Source: CBDDKZ01 sp965230415
GTDB lineage: Bacteria; Bacteroidota; Bacteroidia; Cytophagales; JAAEPT01
Direction of reading: 5' to 3'
DNA length: 64,000 nt
NCBI GenBank assembly: GCA_965230415.1
Contig: CBDDKZ010000005.1
Coordinates: 186,001 to 250,000 of the forward strand
Shown: one piece after another, positions 61,201-64,000 of the stretch
Layout of the letters: every line of letters starts with the position of its first letter
Position numbering within the stretch: position 1 is the stretch's first letter
Notes under the pieces: model-generated
What the model saw: the letters and a program-made list of their open reading frames with translations, nothing else
The model's database searches: none
Told to the model about the DNA's origin: nothing
Position numbers and translations under genes: made by a program

Positions 61201-64000
61201 TGGTAGGTACATTATCATCAACATAACCTGAATTACCACTCTGGCCGGCGTAGACGGAACTATTACCTGCCTTATCTACTCTGTAAATAACATGATTGAG
61301 TTGATCTGACACGAAAAGATCGCCATTTGGCGCTTCCACAATATCAGTGGGTTGCCCTAAGCCACTAGTGAGTGTAGAAACATACCATTCATGATTTGAT
61401 AAAGGTGCCGTTATATCCAAATCGGGCCTACTATAAAAATAGGCAGTATCTATCTCTGTAATCATACAACCTTCCGTAGTAATTATGGAAGCAACATACA
61501 GGCCGCCGGCAGTTACATTTTGCGTATCGCCAATAGAGCTGTCTTGCCAAATGGTTTGCAAATACAAGGGATGCCCTGTAACCGATGCAGGTGTCACTAC
61601 TTCTATGGTATCATCAATGCAAAAAAGTGTTTCAGGGATCATATTTACATTGCTAAGATCGGGAAGGTCTTTTATGGTAATAGAGGCGGTATCGGTTACA
61701 ATGCATCCCTGAGCATCTGTTGCGAACACCACATAGTTTCCACTGTCGCTTACTGTAATCGAAGCTGTCGTCCCAATATTTATTGCCGAATCCAGATCAT
61801 ACCAGTCAAAAGACACGTAATCAGCCGCATCCCTCGCGAAAAGTACTGCTTCGTCGCCCGGACAAATTGCCGAATCCGGAACTGCAGATACCGCGTTTGT
61901 AGGTAAATAAGTCACAAATATACTATCCGTGTTTACACACCCACCCTTAGTAACTTCCAATACATACATGCCACTATCTGTGGCCACATAAGTAGCCGAA
62001 TCGCTCAACAGCGTTCCTACCGCATCATACCATCGATAACTATCGGCTTGAGATAAAGCACCACTTAGGGGAACATCAAGATTAGGGCATACCCGAACGG
62101 TCTTGTTTTGATGAATTGTTTTTACCTTGAAGGATAGTGCGTCGACCATATACAATATTCTGGTTTCAGGATTCATGGTGAGACCACGTACAAGGCTAAA
62201 ACGAGCTTCATCTCCCGCACCATTTAAATCTCCAATGACACCTGTTCCGGCGATCGTTATAACTGAATCGGTAAGTGCATCGTATTGACGTAACACATTA
62301 TTACTACGATCGGAAATAAACAGATTACCCATATCATCTGCTACTACGTTCCATGGGTTATTGAATTGAGAGGTAGAAGCCGGCCCATCGACATAACCGG
62401 GCCCCATGAGAGGCACACCCAAGAATGTTGTCACATTGGCGGCCAAATCAATTTTTCTGATAAGGTGCCCACCCTGATCTGCAACATATAAATTCCCTTC
62501 CAGGTCCATGTCCAAGCCCATAGGTAAATTAAAACGTGCATCGAGTCCGATACCATCCACACTTCCCGATTGACCGGGGGAACTGCTACTACCAGCTAAA
62601 TAGTCGCTAAATCCTTCTTTTGAAATTATCTTGATAACATGGTTTTCATGATCGGACACATAAATATTATCAAATTGATCAATAAAAATGCCCGTTGGGT
62701 CATAATACCTTGCTTCTTTGAATTGCCCCTCCCTATTTTCGATTGCAGGATTACCGGGATTGCCACTAAACACACTCACAAAATCGGCCACATCGATTTT
62801 ACTAATCGCATTGAAATCGTGATTGGTTACATACAGCTGCCCCCTTGAATCAAAAGCGGTGCTATTGGGAAACCCAAATTCTGCGATCGTTTTATGTACG
62901 GCTGCAGTAGAGTCAAAAAAGGTATTGTTCGTGCTGCTTGCCCCGGCGTAAACAGATGCTGTTGTGTCTGCGAGATCTATTCTTCGAATATGATTTAAAT
63001 TACCATCTTCGGTCAGGTATATGCTACCATCATGATAAGTCACATTCCACATGCTTGAAAGCGCAGGAAATGCAGCGGAAAGGTCCAGTTCGCCTACCCA
63101 CCATTCGTTATATTTAATTCCATCGGCATTAATAAATGATGTATCTGTATTAATACGAGCAACAGGCTTGTTATGAATTACATTCGTGAAGGTATCCATC
63201 CCGATACATCCATTGGCATCAGTAACAATAACCGTATAATTTCCAGAACTGGTAGCGGATATTGTAGGAGTTGTTTCACCGGTTATCCATTCATAACTTA
63301 CGAAAGCCGGACCACTTCCCGTATTAATAACAGACAGTGTTGCGGACTGACCAAAACACAAAGTATCTATCTGGTCACTTAGAATTTGTACGCCTACATT
63401 ACTCTCGATCTCAATCGTATCTGATAGTTCACAGGTATTCACTGTTTCAACATCCAGTTTGAATGAACCAATGGAGTCGATAATCAGCACATTGGAAGTA
63501 GCCCCGGGAATAGAACTATATGTAACAGTACCCGGACGACTGTAGTACCACTGATAAGTGGCGTAGATATTTGGTACGGAAATATTTTGCACACCGAAAT
63601 CTGCTGCACAAATAGTGATATCGGCACCAAGGTCAAGTGGTTCCGGCAAATCAATAGTTACGGTATCTATTTGGGAACAACCGGCACTGTCGGCCTGAAC
63701 GATGACAAGCATGTCTTCAGTGGGAATCACATCTATTTCATTCACATTTCCTCCAAGGCTTCCTCCTACACTGTCATACCAGGTATAAGTATTAGTAACA
63801 TTGGACGAATAGGTAATAGTAACCGTATCGTTTTCACAAGCATCGATGGTATCGGCTAAATTGTTAAGGATACCTCTGGCTTCGGTTAATGGAAAGGCAG
63901 TAGTTTGATAGGTACAGCTGGCGTCAGAAACACGAGCAAACAAACTGTCGCCATCTTCAATATTATCTCCGGGTACGGTTGTATATATAACATTGGTTCC
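58241..64000 (-). CDS. N-terminal part (5' end outside window) of giant SprB-like adhesin with three NHL propellers
   Basis: The frame is open from the right edge (64000) to a TAG at 58241-58243, about 1920 residues. Three NHL-type beta-propellers, each about 320-340 residues with FNxPxGLAxDxxGNLYVADxxNxxIRRI-type blades, lie at about 62095-63110, 60445-61400 and 58785-59745. Between them are groups of Ig-like modules with the CxGDSAQLxxxxxxxxYxWSxG pattern. NHL propellers bind proteins, glycans or RNA in other contexts; here they may serve adhesion. The stop falls in the middle of an Ig-like module (DGTGSFSSEV), and the module resumes one frame over (LAAYSWDTT). Restoring one T in the TTT at 58244-58242 would fuse both parts. 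The signal peptide should lie beyond the window. Confidence 0.85.
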   Translation of the reverse strand, partial: GTNVIYTTVPGDNIEDGDSLFARVSDASCTYQTTAFPLTEARGILNNLADTIDACENDTVTITYSSNVTNTYTWYDSVGGSLGGNVNEIDVIPTEDMLVIVQADSAGCSQIDTVTIDLPEPLDLGADITICAADFGVQNISVPNIYATYQWYYSRPGTVTYSSIPGATSNVLIIDSIGSFKLDVETVNTCELSDTIEIESNVGVQILSDQIDTLCFGQSATLSVINTGSGPAFVSYEWITGETTPTISATSSGNYTVIVTDANGCIGMDTFTNVIHNKPVARINTDTSFINADGIKYNEWWVGELDLSAAFPALSSMWNVTYHDGSIYLTEDGNLNHIRRIDLADTTASVYAGASSTNNTFFDSTAAVHKTIAEFGFPNSTAFDSRGQLYVTNHDFNAISKIDVADFVSVFSGNPGNPAIENREGQFKEARYYDPTGIFIDQFDNIYVSDHENHVIKIISKEGFSDYLAGSSSSPGQSGSVDGIGLDARFNLPMGLDMDLEGNLYVADQGGHLIRKIDLAANVTTFLGVPLMGPGYVDGPASTSQFNNPWNVVADDMGNLFISDRSNNVLRQYDALTDSVITIAGTGVIGDLNGAGDEARFSLVRGLTMNPETRILYMVDALSFKVKTIHQNKTVRVCPNLDVPLSGALSQADSYRWYDAVGTLLSDSATYVATDSGMYVLEVTKGGCVNTDSIFVTYLPTNAVSAVPDSAICPGDEAVLFARDAADYVSFDWYDLDSAINIGTTASITVSDSGNYVVFATDAQGCIVTDTASITIKDLPDLSNVNMIPETLFCIDDTIEVVTPASVTGHPLYLQTIWQDSSIGDTQNVTAGGLYVASIITTEGCMITEIDTAYFYSRPDLDITAPLSNHEWYVSTLTSGLGQPTDIVEAPNGDLFVSDQLNHVIYRVDKAGNSSVYAGQSGNSGYVDDNVPTNALFDRPMGLALDNDGNLYIADAGNNLIRRISTAGVVSTYAGQFYVTLPNHMDGHVDSCRFNTPSDITFAANGYLYVADKGNDVIRWIEPYSQQVHTIGVVDAGSTIDGPVVTATFDEPGFLYFHKSGLLMVGQNSVLRSIDLVAGIVNSFDNGPTGGVSFTGPVNGITALNDELEFVFAANNRQQLMLSSGSATTVNFAGQNITPGTTDGRSDTARFNTPMGMTISSNHHIYLADQVNGSIRVLKDSSYVVICENSSSELQSTSGSSYLWSGPNAFSSNLQSVTVADSGRYYLEYTDANGCFAYDSINVNVNPLPIVTIDTAINNTGIGPDSISYCRGDTLTLLGNPHTTGFLYQWKRLGDPSIIEIDDSLLVSNEETTFVLFLREVATTCANFDTITVQYYIDDLDLGTDQTICYDDCITIDADPSANPEYSTFLWSDSSTNSSLQVCEGGVYSVEVLTVNNCVYTDSIDVSVNLEPLISINSGSRKYVESIAGSSAGFSNNVDPVLAQFNRPKDLTMDDAGNLFVADHQNNAIRRIAAGTGVVTTFATLTGNPNALAIDKNNRLFVAQEAPSKIVVVSTTGTVSDYAGDGTAAYNDGPAISARFNNPAGIAVDENNRVYVADADNHVVRMIDPKTMLVSTIGVYSGGVFSGTYVDGDFNTATFNHPGALAIDPNGDLYIAANASGSSPRVRKIDLHTNQVSTYSLQNNNVSFGHLNALTTDNHASVWATSDLNTLLSINSGDQLSNHVAGSSGNTGDQDGFGSQALFNLPSGVHFDTRNGGLYVADANNHKIKFIEDSSEVFYCVGDSAQLDVSLVQGNGGTFTWSNGANTTSVYANSPGNYSVTFVDGTTGCSTSDSIYVTELPNPQFASLIPDTTICSYDSINLYAVGMSVLDSVVWSYIDTVLNDTVVLSSGMIADTLFDISGANVGTYLATVINPSCDTTIAVEVKDVNIQATIAVSADTICFGDQVQLDGTGSFSSEV
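58785..63110 (-). repeat. Three NHL-propeller plus Ig-module blocks, period about 1.7 kb
   Basis: Blocks begin near 63110 (NEWWVGELDL), 61400 (NHEWYVSTL) and 59745 (RKYVESIAG), giving a period of roughly 1.65-1.71 kb. Each block is a six-blade-like NHL propeller followed by two to three cysteine-bearing Ig-like modules. The propellers share the closing pattern in which the last blade runs directly into a VCPN, ICEN or YCVGD strand of the next Ig module. Confidence 0.75.

Noticed and set aside
1..64000. CRISPR arrays, tRNA or rRNA genes and intact insertion sequences
   Set aside because: None seen by eye on either strand; the only transposon-related sequence is the zinc ribbon fused to the 7TM receptor, which lacks a transposase catalytic domain.

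Overview
The window comes from a member of the Bacteroidota, most likely a gliding or formerly gliding Flavobacteriales/Cytophagales-type bacterium. The evidence is a GldC homologue, a PorP/SprF-family membrane protein directly downstream of a giant adhesin, several proteins ending in type IX secretion (T9SS) sorting domains, a PorE-like envelope protein, and promoters of the Bacteroidota form (TTG, a spacer, then TAnnTTTG). No tRNA, rRNA, CRISPR array, prophage or intact insertion sequence was seen.

Layout. 1-2520: the C-terminal part of a tandem M16 peptidase and a small unknown protein. 2689-6153: a type II NADH dehydrogenase and a cytoplasmic GH13 amylase. 6238-13206 (minus): a 2322-residue secreted GH81 beta-1,3-glucanase with a stalk of about 14 two-cysteine Ig-like modules and a type B T9SS tail. 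13378-19665 (minus): three regulators, namely a 7TM receptor fused to a transposon-type zinc ribbon, a LytTR response regulator and a propeller-type LytS-like histidine kinase. 19750-29925: a lipoprotein, then a mostly minus-strand block (comB, gcvT, rnhB, a PorE-like TPR/propeller/OmpA/LysM protein, a cystathionine beta-synthase-like enzyme, a tiny free-standing sorting-domain-like protein, a DsbA-type protein, an RDD protein). 30020-36586: an Lrp regulator and a full SUF iron-sulfur operon (sufB, C, D, S, E, a DUF59/SufT protein and a bacilliredoxin). 36630-38221: an epimerase and an APS/PAPS reductase. 38491-39935: an ECF sigma factor with a putative anti-sigma partner. 40011-44785: a tight plus-strand operon (ftsX, DUF3098, uppP, truB, ribF, gldC, a diacylglycerol kinase-like enzyme). 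44798-46884: kdsB and nfeD. 47005-51678: a LysM protein, an SLC13 carrier, a TIGR02757 protein and small membrane or secreted unknowns. 51680-64000 (minus): sprF and a giant SprB-like adhesin that runs off the right edge.

The strongest theme is the T9SS and the cell surface: two very large T9SS type B cargo proteins, a cognate SprF-like partner, a PorE-like OmpA/LysM anchor and GldC. A second theme is glucan use (GH81 outside the cell, GH13 inside) next to a cluster of membrane-linked sensors.

Items most worth a second look: the 7TM receptor whose output domain is an IS1595-type zinc ribbon; the giant adhesin with three NHL propellers, three tandem units of exactly 798 bp and one reading-frame break near 58241-58256; and an RNase HII gene whose catalytic DEVGRG motif lies upstream of every ATG, GTG or TTG in its frame.
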